64,000 nucleotides of DNA from Nicotiana tabacum (taxonomy: Eukaryota; Streptophyta; Magnoliopsida; Solanales; Solanaceae), in contig NC_134088.1 of NCBI RefSeq assembly GCF_000715075.1, positions 682,001 through 746,000 of the forward strand. Direction: 5' to 3'. Under the pieces are notes generated by a model, which searched no databases, was not told the origin of the DNA, and was given only the letters and a program-made list of their open reading frames with translations. Shown here piece after piece: positions 9,151 through 20,050 of this stretch. How positions within the stretch are numbered: position 1 is the first letter of the stretch; every line of letters begins with the position of its first letter. The translations under genes and the position numbers were made by a program.

Positions 9151-11342
9151 TGGAGGTAGAGGTATTAGAGGTGGAGGTAGAGGTGCTAGAGGTGGAGGTA
9201 CAAGTACTGTTCTGGTTTGTAGCAGAGATGCTTCAATTTTATTTGATCCAGGATCTACATACTCCTATGTGTCATCTTATTTTTCATCGTATCTGGTCAT
9301 GCCTAGTATTTTTTGGATGCTCCTAGTTATGTGGCTACACAGGTGGGTAAATTCTATAATGGTAGATCGTGTCCATCGTTCATGTATAGTTGTGATTGGG
9401 GGTCTTGTGACTCGTGTGGATTTGTTACTTCTGGACATGGTTGATTTTGATGTCATATTGTGGATGGATTGGCTATCACCTTACCACGCCATCTTGGACT
9501 GTCATGCCAAGACTATGACCTTAGCCTTGCTGGGTTTACCTCGTTTAGAGTAGAGAGGGACTCCTGGTTATTCTACTCATAGTGTTATCTCTTATGTGAA
9601 GGCTCGGCGTATGGTCGAGAAGGGGTGTTTGGCCTATTTGGCATATGTTTGTGATTCTAGTGACGAGGTTCCTTCTATTGATTCTGTGCCTATTGTTCGT
9701 GAGTTCCCTGAGGTATTTCCTTCAGACTTGTCGGGTATGCCACCCGACAGAGATATTGTCTTTTGCATTGATTTGGCTCCGGGTACCCAGCCCATTTTAT
9801 CCCGCCGTAGCGTATGACCCCGCCTGAATTGAAAGAGTTGAAGGAACAATTGTAGGACTTGCTTGAAAAAGGCTTCATTAGACCTAGTGTCTCTCCTTGG
9901 GGTGCGCCGGTGTTGTTTGTTAAGAAGAAGGACTGACTGATGAGAATGTATATAGATTACCGACAATTGAACAAGGTTACAATCAAGAATAATTATCCGT
10001 TGCCGAGGATTGACAACTTAGTTGATCAGCTTTAGGGTGCCAAGGTATTTTCGAAGATTGACTTGAGATCTAGCTACCATCAGTTGAGGATTAGGGCATT
10101 CGATGTCCCTAAGACAGCTTTCTGCACTCGGTACGAGCATTATGAGTTCTTGGTGATGTCATTTGGGTTGACAAATGCCCCAACAGATGATGAACCGAGT
10201 GTTTAGGACTTACTTGGATTCATTCGTGATAGTCTTCATTGATGATATTTTGATTTATTCCCACAGCCGGGAGGAGCACGAGCAACATCTTAGAGTAGTT
10301 CTTCAGACCTTGAGGGATAGTCAGTTGTATGCTAAGTTTTGTAAGTGTGAGTTCTGGTTGAGTTCAGTTGCATTCCTGGGTAATGTTGTATCAGCAGATG
10401 GTATTCAGGTTGATTTGAAGAAGATTGAGGCAGTCAAGAACTGGCCTAGACCAGCATCAGTTATAGAGATTCAGAGTTTCTTGGGATTGGCAGGCTACTA
10501 TCGTCGGTTTGTGGAGGGGTTTTCGTCTATCGTAGCCCCGATGACTAGGTTGACCCAGAAGGGTGCCCAGTTCAGGTGGTCGGACGAGTGTGAGGCGAGC
10601 TTTCGAAGCTCAAGACAGCTTTGACTACATCACCGGTGTTGGTTTTGCCCACAAGTTCAGGGCCATATACAGTTTATTGTGATGCATTTCATATTGGGCT
10701 TGGTGCAGTGTTGATACAGGATGACAAGGTCATTGCTTATGTTTCGCGGCAGTTGAAGATTCATGAGAAGAATTATCTGGTTCATGATTTGGAGTTGGCA
10801 GCCATTATTCATGCATTGAAGATTTGAAGGCATTATTTGTATGGCGTGGCATGTGAGGTGTTCACGGATCACAAGAGTCTGCAGTAATTGTTCAAGCAGA
10901 AGGGAGTTGAGTTTGAGGCAGAGAATGTGGTTGGAGCTATTAAAGGACTATGATATCACCATCTTATATCATCCGGGAAAGGCCAATGTGGTGGCCGATG
11001 CTTTGAGTAGGAAGTCAGCCAGCATGGACAATCTTGCTTATATTCCAGTCGGTGAGAGACCGCTTGCTTTGGATGTTCAAACTTTGGCCAATCAGTTCTT
11101 GAGGTTGGATGTTTCTGAGCCCAGTCGTGTGTTAGCTTGCACGGTCGCTCATTCTTCTTTATTGGAGCGTATCCGTTATCGGTAGTATGATGATCCCTAT
11201 TTGTGTGTCCTTAGAGACACGGTGTAGCACGGAGTTCCAAGCAGGTTACCTTAGGTGATGATGGAGTTTTGAGATTGCAGGGTCAAGTTTGTGTGCCTAA
11301 TGTGGATGGTCTTCGAGAGTTGATTTTAGAGGAGGCCCATAG
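9151..11342 (+). pseudogene. pol: G1 pol part 1: protease, reverse transcriptase, RNase H, start of integrase zinc finger
   Basis: Protease at 9242-9274 reads FDPGSTYSYVS (the family's D-S/T-G site appears as D-P-G). The text continues to MVDFDVILWMDWLSPYHAIL, a TAG at 9551, then EFPEVFPSDLSGMPPDRDI. A frameshift near 9800 and stops at the QLQD, KKDG and DQLQ positions break the first half of RT. RT then reads FGLTNAP and FIDDIL (catalytic DD, 10234-10252), [12 protein letters not shown] and [12 protein letters not shown]. RNase H starts [13 protein letters not shown] (about 10674) and has a stop replacing the Trp of ALKIW. LSRK then leads to the HHCC zinc-finger segment, cut at 11342 by LARD-A. 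Frames change several times, so it cannot be functional. The clade (Tekay/Del-like) is inferred from the domain order with a C-terminal chromodomain. Confidence 0.9.
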
Positions 11343-13212
11343 TGTCACGCCCCGAACTTGGGGGGCGAGACCAATACCCAGTGCCTTACCTATCCTTGCG
11401 TACCAACTTGCAACTAAGGGGCTCTGAACATATGATTTCATACTTTGGCCATGGGCCATATTGTAAGACGACTGCGAATGCTGACTAAATGACAATATAA
11501 AACTAGGCCGACAAGGCCGTCATAATTATTACAGCTGACAAACCAACCAAATATACATACAAGGCTTGAAAGCCCAACATACTACACTAACTGATAGGAT
11601 ATGTCTACAAGCCTCTACCGATGAATATACTGTGATCGGAACAGCTCCCAGACCTACTCATAACATATATACATATATATACAAGATGTATATAAGGCTC
11701 TAGACCCGGAAACTCTGAAAGGCATGGAGCTTACCGATCAAGGTGAACTCGGGAAACACTTATTGAAGAGGCCAACCTGTCTGTCTGTCTGACCTGCACG
11801 CATGAAATGTAGCGCCCCCAGAAAAGAGACGTCAGTACGAAATAATATATTGAGTATGTAAGGCAATATACTGAAAGCTGAAACTGAACTAATAATATAA
11901 TAACTGCAAGTAGCTGGAAGTCAAAGATAATCTGAAGATAAGCTTACCTACTGATACTAACTCAACTCTTTCAATATAGTAAGTAAAATAGTTGTCCGGC
12001 CACAGTAGGCTCGGTATATATATAACTGCTCTGCCATAGTAGGCTCGCTCATAAGTGCTCGGCCATACTAGGCTCTGTATCTCGACCAACTGGGCTCGCT
12101 CATATGCGCTCGGCCACAGTAGGATCGTCATATAACTTACCATCTGATCAGAGGTTGCCCAATAGGGGCCTGCCCATCGATTATAGCTCGATGGTAATGA
12201 AAATACTTTTAATACTGTATATATGTAACTTCTCTTCTCTCTTGACTGGAAGAAGGAAATATTCAACTGAATATGAAGTCCCAATAAAGAGAATATTGTA
12301 ACTTGCGAGACTAGTAAAATATACGTAAATTCCGGGATATGAATGTAATGATGAGATCATGCCAAATGAAAGAAGAGCTTAACCTTAACATACCTGAAAT
12401 AGGAACAACTCCATATGATTATCCTATTAGAAACTTCGTGGATTGAATTTAGAACCCAAAAAATGAATTTGCAATTCACGCTTTATAATATCAACCAACC
12501 AACGTTATAAATCTTTTGGTACATATTTGTTTTGCTCTTTAAGGAGCTCATGATCAACCATCTCTACAAGATATCAATTTTGTTGGTATGAAACGTGAAT
12601 TTCCATTCCAAGAATGTGAAGTAAGTGAAGCTTTCATCCGTACTTTGTTGCTCTCAAGGATTATCATCATTTGTGAATTAAAGCTAGCTTTCTTCAACAA
12701 GAATGACATAAAGTCGTACATCATACTAAATGTTGCCACCACCTTCTTAAGGTTATAATTAGGTGGCAAGTTGCTGTCAAATATCCATAAACCACACGTC
12801 TATATTGTCCCCCCAAACACTTATCCAATTCATACTTAATTTATTAGGTAATACCCCGCTACCCGGTAATTAACCAATTACCCGCATAATTAAGAGTTAC
12901 CCCAAATTACTTGAAATATTGCTCATTTTTAGCATACCTTATACCCCTCTCTATCATGGCCATGTGGTACCTTATATAGTATTAGTTCGTAAATACCGAG
13001 TATTTTAGCTCGGGCCATATGTTATTCCAAAATATCAAACTTCGACGAAATTCATTTTTTTCGATTTGCTTACCCTCTTTTCACCTTCACCAATTTACTC
13101 ATCACTTGTTTAAAATAACATGATGCTTATAATCACAAAATAATTCCATTCCCGATCTTACGTCGATTAACTTACGACGAAACTTAAACATACAAAAATG
13201 TGGGATGTAACA
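11343..13212 (-). repeat. LARD-A 3' LTR (in element sense)
   Basis: 1870 bp from TGTCACGCCCC to GATGTAACA in plus-strand reading. It contains several CTCGGCCA-AGTAGGCTCG modules at about 12000-12130. ORFs in it on both strands recur in the other LTR only because the DNA recurs. Confidence 0.9.
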
Positions 13213-16200
13213 TCATTCCCCCCTTTGGAACATTCGTCCTCGAATATTGACTGATGCACTTATTATTCTCATAGACCATAGCTCTTACGAATACTTTAGT
13301 GCTCCTTTGAGTTCGTTAAGGCTATAGTGAGCTTTATATAACATAGAGAAATTGTCCGCTCTTCTTGTTTTCATGGGCTTAATCCTAAAAGCTTATCCAT
13401 TCTCTTCACTTTTTCACTTGCCTTTGCTCATCCTTACTTATGTTTCCTTAAAACTTTGTCGATCTACCATTAGCTTGCGACCTATACATATCCATTCATA
13501 AACTTTCCGCAGCCTTCCTTCAACTTGCTTGCACTAGATTTTCTTATGTTGTTTTGGAACATCAAGCGAGACATCACATCGTCTCTAACTATCCTTTACT
13601 CTCATAATCAGGCTTTTCGATACCTAGACCATAGGCTGGAAGATATGCTACTGACGCTACTGCTATCATTCCCTGCTATTGGATACTCGTGCTTATCGGC
13701 TTGTATCCGGAGTATGGATTATTTACGATCTTCTGCCTTTGAGTATCTCATACGTTGTTCACCTTTACCTTACTTACCTTATATGTTGCATCGTATCTTC
13801 TATCTCTTTCATGACCTTCCTTCCACATAGGTATAATTCACGTCCATAACTTAAAGCTCTATTATAATACTTGCACCCCTGGTGCATACATAATCCGATG
13901 GGAGCTTCATACTAAATTCTTATGAGGTTTGTACTTCTTCTAACTGGCTTCCTTGTAGAGTCATTATAGATTATAGTTGTTGTGTTATTTCTCTTGAACA
14001 TCTGATATTAAGAGTTATTCTGTCTTGTTCTCAAGCACAATTTCTATAATTTTTTCTAGGTCCAATTATCAGACTCCTGATTTACTTGGGTGATGTAATT
14101 CTTTAGCTTCCTCTTCCTTCCGATCAGCCTTTATGTAGGCTTAAGCTATCTTTCGATCTGTGGCTTATGGTATCAGTTATTACCTTAACCTTTCATGGGC
14201 GTTATGTAATATCCATGATACAATCTTCTAACAATTCAATCCTTTGTCTATGCCCTAGGCTCAATTCTTCTTTTTAACTTATACCGGAGTCTTCTATGGG
14301 TGTATGATTGTCAACAAATACAATGCTCCAAAATCTTGTGTGTATCCATAACGTACTAACTTTGGATCATTGATCGAATAATTCCTTTCATTCTATCTCA
14401 GCTTTCTTTAAATGTGTGCAATTACTTTTCCTGGTCTTTATGCCTCTTGTTGCATCCATACTTAGCTTATCTTAGTGCCCACACTTGCCAGAGTTTTCAT
14501 ACAACTCATATGATCGCGAATATTTCTTTTAATTCTTACTTCTCGTTCATTAGCCACGGTAGGTGCCACTTTCCTTTGGAATGCTTACAATGTTGTTGCG
14601 AGCTTGTAGTTACACGACCATTTCCTCTTTAGGTCGTTGTGCTTAGATTGAAGCCTTCTTTCTTATATCCTCCGCTAGTCTTTCATTATAGTACTTAGGG
14701 AGAACCCTTGACTCTCGTAAAGCTGTGAGCTTATTACAAACCTTTTTGATGTCCTTACTTGACTATAATCATTCGTAATTGCTTACTTCCATGTCCTTGT
14801 GCTTGTATGGTTGCTTCTGAACTGATATTTTGACTACCTTCCCAGTGGAACTTTCTTTTATCCCTGTAACACTCATACGGTATCTTTAACTACCCCGACT
14901 CTTGTTTGAATATATATTAAGTATTATAATGGTATTCTTCGAGGCTGAACTCTCCATGTTGGGTCCTACTATGTTTATCTCACACGATCTGATGACTCGT
15001 CTATAACCTCCTGTTTAGCCATAATTGGGCTCTTCCTGACCAATTACTAACTACTCATTGGCCCATCCTCATATCAATATTCCTCGTAATTTTTATTGGG
15101 TTATTTCCTTTGTCTTAACTTACGTCTTGCACTGGCTCCTTATCAGCTCAGGTAGGAACCTTTAATTCCTCTCCTTGATGTCGTTCTTGCACAATATTCT
15201 TGAATCGTAGCGTATCTGTAAGATTTGGATAAGTGCCATCTCATTCCTCTTTCACTTATCACATTCTTCCTTTATCATTCCATGGTCACTAAAACCACTT
15301 AATTCTGACTTAATGCCACATTACTCCATATTTCCCCCTTTAGGGGTATACTAAAAGCTGAAGCCATGACGATCTACCTATAGATGTTTTATCTCTTCAT
15401 CTTTGGCGTCGTTTCCCAACATCAATGATCCTTACTCGCTTTACGGCAATCCTTCTGTACCAAATATGACAAGGGTGACACTTAATGTAACTGGTACATA
15501 TAGTCCCTTAAACTTAACTTTGCTAACATTGCTTGCTTTAGGGAAGCATCTTCCTGAATGACCATTCTCTGAATTTCTCATGAACTTTCTTCTGTTGTCC
15601 ATCCTATTATTTCTAGAATGCGATATGAAATTCTCATGATGCTGACTATTACCAATTCACTCAGTCCCTAATTCATATTTAGTTTATCTTGTTTAGTAGC
15701 CCATACTGATTTCTATTACTCTGGGGATAAACTCTCCCCTCTGGTAGTCAAGTTGGAGTCACGGACTTGTTTCTCGAAATGAGGATATAACCTTATGACC
15801 TATACTCTTTTGTTGTCTTAAGGCCCATCACCTTTCATATCTTCCTTCATTTGACTATAGGTTCTGTAACACTCTACCGTTTTCATCCATGTATCACACC
15901 TTATTCATAATGCTTCTTTATCTCTCTTCTCATTACTCTACTAATATTATTTTGTGAAAACTTCAATACAACCTTCTTTCACTTTTAGCTTCCCTTTGCT
16001 CCATCCAATGTCTCTTTAGGTTGCTCAACATCCTTGCTCTACTAGGGATGAGAGCCATACTTAAGGTAATATTTATCCTATCTAGGCTTTCACTGCCTAT
16101 CTTCTGAATGCTAATATTCATATCTAATCATAATATTCTAGGGTTCACCATCTGGGTGTCTCACAAGAAGATCTATTGGCTTATTTGTAATACCCTTTGG

Positions 16201-16877
16201 AAATGCCAACAAATGAAAGTAACCCATTTACCAATTTAGGTTATTTTAACCCCAGCCAGATATTGATATCCCATCCTTCTCTTAACTATACCTGTTAGTC
16301 CCCACAGGGCAAAACTGAAATGGGTGTGACCAATTGTACATACCTCTGTTACTAATGAATATAACTCAAAAAAGCTTATGTTCCTCTGCCTCAATTATAA
16401 ACGCTATTAACTGGGTGCCTCGTACCCTTCTTCATCTTGCTTCTTTTGCTTGTTGAAACTTGTATTTATCTTTTTAATCTCTCATTGTCTTTTACCATAA
16501 AGGTGGATAGGCATTCTTGCCTTAAGGCTTCTTATCAGGAAGCTTACACTTTTCAGTACACCCATGATCTGCTAAAGACCTCATATTTATTTATCATAGG
16601 CATCATACAAAAATCCAATTCCTCTTCCACAACTCTTCCACAACTATCTCTCTTTCCAATCTTCTTTTTGGATGTAGGCATCATCTTATAGAAGTTTGGG
16701 ACTTGAATTCTTATAAGTGAGCTCTACCACACGATCTTGAGTAAGAAGAAAGAGTGAAAATCCTAAATGCCCTGTAGCCTCATGCTTATAAGTGTGGTGC
16801 AAAACACACCCATAAACAAGACTCTACTAGACACAGCTTGTAGACTCCCTAAGACAGAACTGCTCTGATACCACTTT
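13213..16877 (-). other. LARD-A internal region, non-coding
   Basis: 3.7 kb without any reading frame that looks like a retroelement protein. The longest frames are about 100 codons and carry no known motif. At its right end, next to the PBS, the minus strand has GTCTAGTAGAGTCTTG (16819-16834) and GAGGCTACAGGGCATTTAGG (16762-16781), shared with LARD-B and, in diverged form, with G1 and G3. Confidence 0.75.
16860..16873 (-). other. primer binding site of LARD-A (initiator tRNA-Met)
   Basis: The minus strand reads TGGTATCAGAGCAG just inside the LTR at 16878-18747, with three bases between. Confidence 0.85.
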
Positions 16878-18747
16878 TGTCACGCCCCGAACTTGGGGGG
16901 CAAGACCGACACCCAGTGCCTCACCTATCCTTGCGTACCAACTTGCAACTAAGGGGCTCTGAACATATGATGTCATACTTTGGCCATGTGCCTTATTGTA
17001 AGACGACTGCGAATGCTAACTAAATGACAATATAAAACTGGGCCGACAAGGCCGTCATAATTGTTACAGCTGACAAACCAACCAAATATATATACAAGGC
17101 TTGGAAGCCCAACATACTACACTAAATGATATGATATGTCTACAAGCCTCTACTGATGGATATACTGTGATCGGAACAGCTCCCCAACCTACTCATAACA
17201 TATATACATATATATACAAGATGTACATAAGGCTCTAGACCCGGAAACTCCGAAAGGTATGGAGCTTACCGATTAAGGTGAACTCGGGAAACACTTATTG
17301 AAGAGGCCTACCCGTCTATCTGTCTGACCTGCACGCATGAAATGCAACTCCCTCAGAAAAGGGACGTCAGTACGAAATAATGTATTGAGTATGTAAGGCA
17401 ATATACTGAAAGTTAAAACTGAATTGATAATATAATAACTACAAGTAGCTGGAAGTCAAAGATAATCTGAAGATAAGCTTACCTGCTGATATTGACTCAA
17501 CTCTCTCAATATAGTAAGTAAAATAGCTATCCGGCCCTATAAGGCTCGGTATACATATATATATGCTCTGCCGTAGTAGGCTCGCCCATAAGCGCTCGAC
17601 CATACTAGGCTCTGTATCTCGACCAACTGGGCTCGCTCATATGCGCTCGGCCATTGTAGGATCGTCATATAACTTACCATCTGATCAGAGGTTGCCCAAT
17701 AAGGGCCTGCCCATCGATTATAGCTCGATGGTAATGAAAATACTTTTAATACTGTATATATGTAACTTCTCAGCTCTCTTGACTGGAAGAAGGAAATACT
17801 CAACTGAATATGAAGTCCCAATAAAAAGAATATTGTAACTTGCGAGACTAGCAAAATATACGTAAATTCCGGGATATGAATGTAATGACGAGATCATGCC
17901 AAATGAAAGAAGAGATTAACCTTAACATACCTGGAATAGGAACAACTCCGTATAATTATCCTGTTGGAAACTTCGTGGATTGAATTTAGAACCCAAAAAA
18001 TGAATTTGCAATTCACGCTTTATAATATCAACAACTAACGTTATAAATTTTTTGGTACAAATTTGTTTTTCTCTTTAAAGAGCTCACGATCAGCCATCTC
18101 TACAAGATATCAATTTTGTTGGTATGAAACGTGAATTTCCATTCCAAGAATGTGAAGTAAGTGAAGCTTTCATCCGTACTTTGTTGCTCTCAAGGTTTAT
18201 CATCATTTGTGAATTAAAGCTAGCTTTCTTCAACAAGAATGACATAAAGTCGTACATCATACTAAATGTTGCCACCACCTTCTTAAGGTTATAATTAGGT
18301 GGCAACTTGCTATCTAATATCCATAAACCACACGTCTATATTGTCCCCCAAACACTTATCCAATTCACACTTAATTTATTAGGTAATACCCCGCTACCCG
18401 GTAATTAACCAATTACCCGCATAATTAAGAGTTACCCCAAATTACTTGAAATATTACTCATTTTTTAGCATACCTTATACACCTCTCTATTATGTCCATG
18501 TGGTACCTTGTATGGTACTAGTCCATAAATACCGGTATTTTAGCTCGGGCCATATGTTATTCCAAAATATCAAACTTCGACGAAATTCATTTTTTTTTGA
18601 TTTGCTTACCCTCTTTTCACCTTCACCAATTTATTCATCACTTGTTTAAAATAGCATGATGTTATAATCACAAAATAATTCCATTCCCGATCTTACGTCA
18701 ATTAACTTACGACGAAACTTAAACATACAAAAATGCGGGATGTAACA
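16878..18747 (-). repeat. LARD-A 5' LTR (in element sense)
   Basis: Same 1870-bp length and termini as the partner LTR. The Tyr/Trp-rich minus-strand frames seen inside also occur in the partner and are not genes. Confidence 0.9.
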
Positions 18748-18752
18748 CATAG

Positions 18753-20040
18753 CTCCTGGTACTCTATTCATCCGGGCGCCACAAAGATGTATCATAATTT
18801 GCGGCAACATTATTGGTGGCGGATAATGAGGAAGGATATCGTTGCATCTGTGGCTCGGTATTTGAATTGTCAGCAGGTTAAGTATGAGCATCATAAGCGT
18901 GGTGGTTTGTTCCAGAAGATCGAGATTCCTGAGTGGAAGTGGGAGAGGATCTCTGTGGACTTCGTTGTTGGACTCCCATGAACTCAGAGGAAGTTCGATG
19001 CAGTGTGGGTTATTGTTGATATGCTGACCAGGTCAGTATATTTCATCCTGTGGCAGTCTCCTATTCTTCCGAGAGGTTAGCTGAGATCTATATCCGGGAG
19101 ATTGTTCGTCTTCATGGTGTTCCCGAGTCTATCATTTTAGACCGAGGTACATAGTTTACCTCACATTTCTAGAGAGCAGTTCAGTGAGAGTTGGGCACAC
19201 GGGTTGAGTTGAGCACAACATTTCATCCTCAAACGGAAAAGGCAGTCCGAGTAGATTATTCAGATTTTGGAGGATATGCTCTGAGCTTGTGTCATCGACT
19301 TCAGAGGCTCATGGGATCTGTTTTTGCCTTTAGCAGAGTTTGTCTACAACAACAACTACCAGTCGAGTATTCAGATGGCTCCTTATGAGGCTTTATATGG
19401 TAGGCGGTGTCGGTCTTCGGTTGGATGGTTTGATCTGGGAGAGGCTCGGTTGTTGGGTACGGATCTGGTGGAGGATGCCTGGGACAAGGTCAGGATCATT
19501 CAGGATAGGCTTTGTATAGCTCAATCCAGGCAAAAGAGTTATGTCGACCGTAAGGTTCGTGATTTGACATTCATGGTTGGTGAGCGGGTATTGCTTCGGG
19601 TGTCGCTATGAAGGGCGTGATGAGATTTGGGAAGAGGTGAAAGCTTAGCCCTAGGTTTAATGGCCCGTTTGAGATTCTTAATCGAGTGGGGGAGGTGGCT
19701 TACAGACGTTCGTTGCCGCCGAGCTTATCAGCCGTACATCCAGTGTTTCATGTGTCCATGCTTCGGAAGTATCACGACGATCCATCCCACGTGTTAGATT
19801 TCAGCACTGTCCAGTTGGACATGGACTTGTCATATGAGGAGGGCCGGTAGCTATTCTAGACCGGCAGGTTCATTAGTTGAGGTTGAAGAGTTTGCCTTAT
19901 ATCGTGTTCAGTGGAGAGGTCAGCCTGCTGAGGCATCGACCTGGGAGTCCGAGTCCGATAGGCGGAGCCGTTATTCCCATCTTTTTCTCGACTCAGGTAC
20001 TTTCTTCTTATGTCCGTTTGAGGTCGAACAGTTGTTTTAG
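18753..20040 (+). pseudogene. pol: G1 pol part 2: integrase core, GPF segment and chromodomain
   Basis: Continues exactly where the 11342 break left off: SSWYSIHPGATKMYHN and HYWWRIMRKDI, then a zinc-finger segment in which the first Cys is Tyr (RYLNCQQVKYEH). It goes on to IPEWKWERISVDFVVGLP with a stop after it. The core has VIVDMLTRS (first Asp, about 19010-19030) and ILDRGT (second Asp, 19141), with several frameshifts. YNNNYQSSIQMAPYEALYGR and GERVLLRVS follow. The end is chromodomain-like (VQWRGQPAEASTWESESD, about 19908-19960), typical of plant chromoviruses, where it guides insertion to heterochromatin. The last stop is at 20038-20040, followed by a weak purine tract before the LTR. 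Confidence 0.85.
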
Positions 20041-20050
20041 AGGTGGAGTA

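Larger units (their letters stand above)
11343..18747 (-). mobile_element. LARD-A: 7.4 kb non-coding LTR retrotransposon nested in G1 integrase
   Basis: Two 1870-bp LTRs (11343-13212 and 16878-18747) enclose 3665 bp, flanked by perfect 5-bp target duplications CATAG (11338-11342, 18748-18752). The minus-strand order is LTR, tRNA-Met PBS (16860-16873), internal region, purine tract AAAGGGGGGAATGA (13213-13226), LTR, so the element points left. The internal region has no ORF resembling Gag or Pol on either strand, which makes it a LARD-type non-autonomous element. Over the first ~330 bases I count about 18 LTR differences, mostly transitions, so the insertion is not very recent. It would need proteins from a gypsy partner. 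Confidence 0.9.

Noticed and set aside
11889..12301. ORFs of 131 and 65 codons in the LARD-A LTR, recurring at 17537-17854
   Set aside because: The recurrence is explained by the LTR pair. There is no motif, and the frames are rich in simple AT-derived codons and differ in length between the LTRs.
13525..16691. ORFs of 70-101 codons in the LARD-A interior as possible genes
   Set aside because: They are on the strand opposite to the element, are hydrophobic and AT-driven, and carry no family motif. The interior is best called non-coding.
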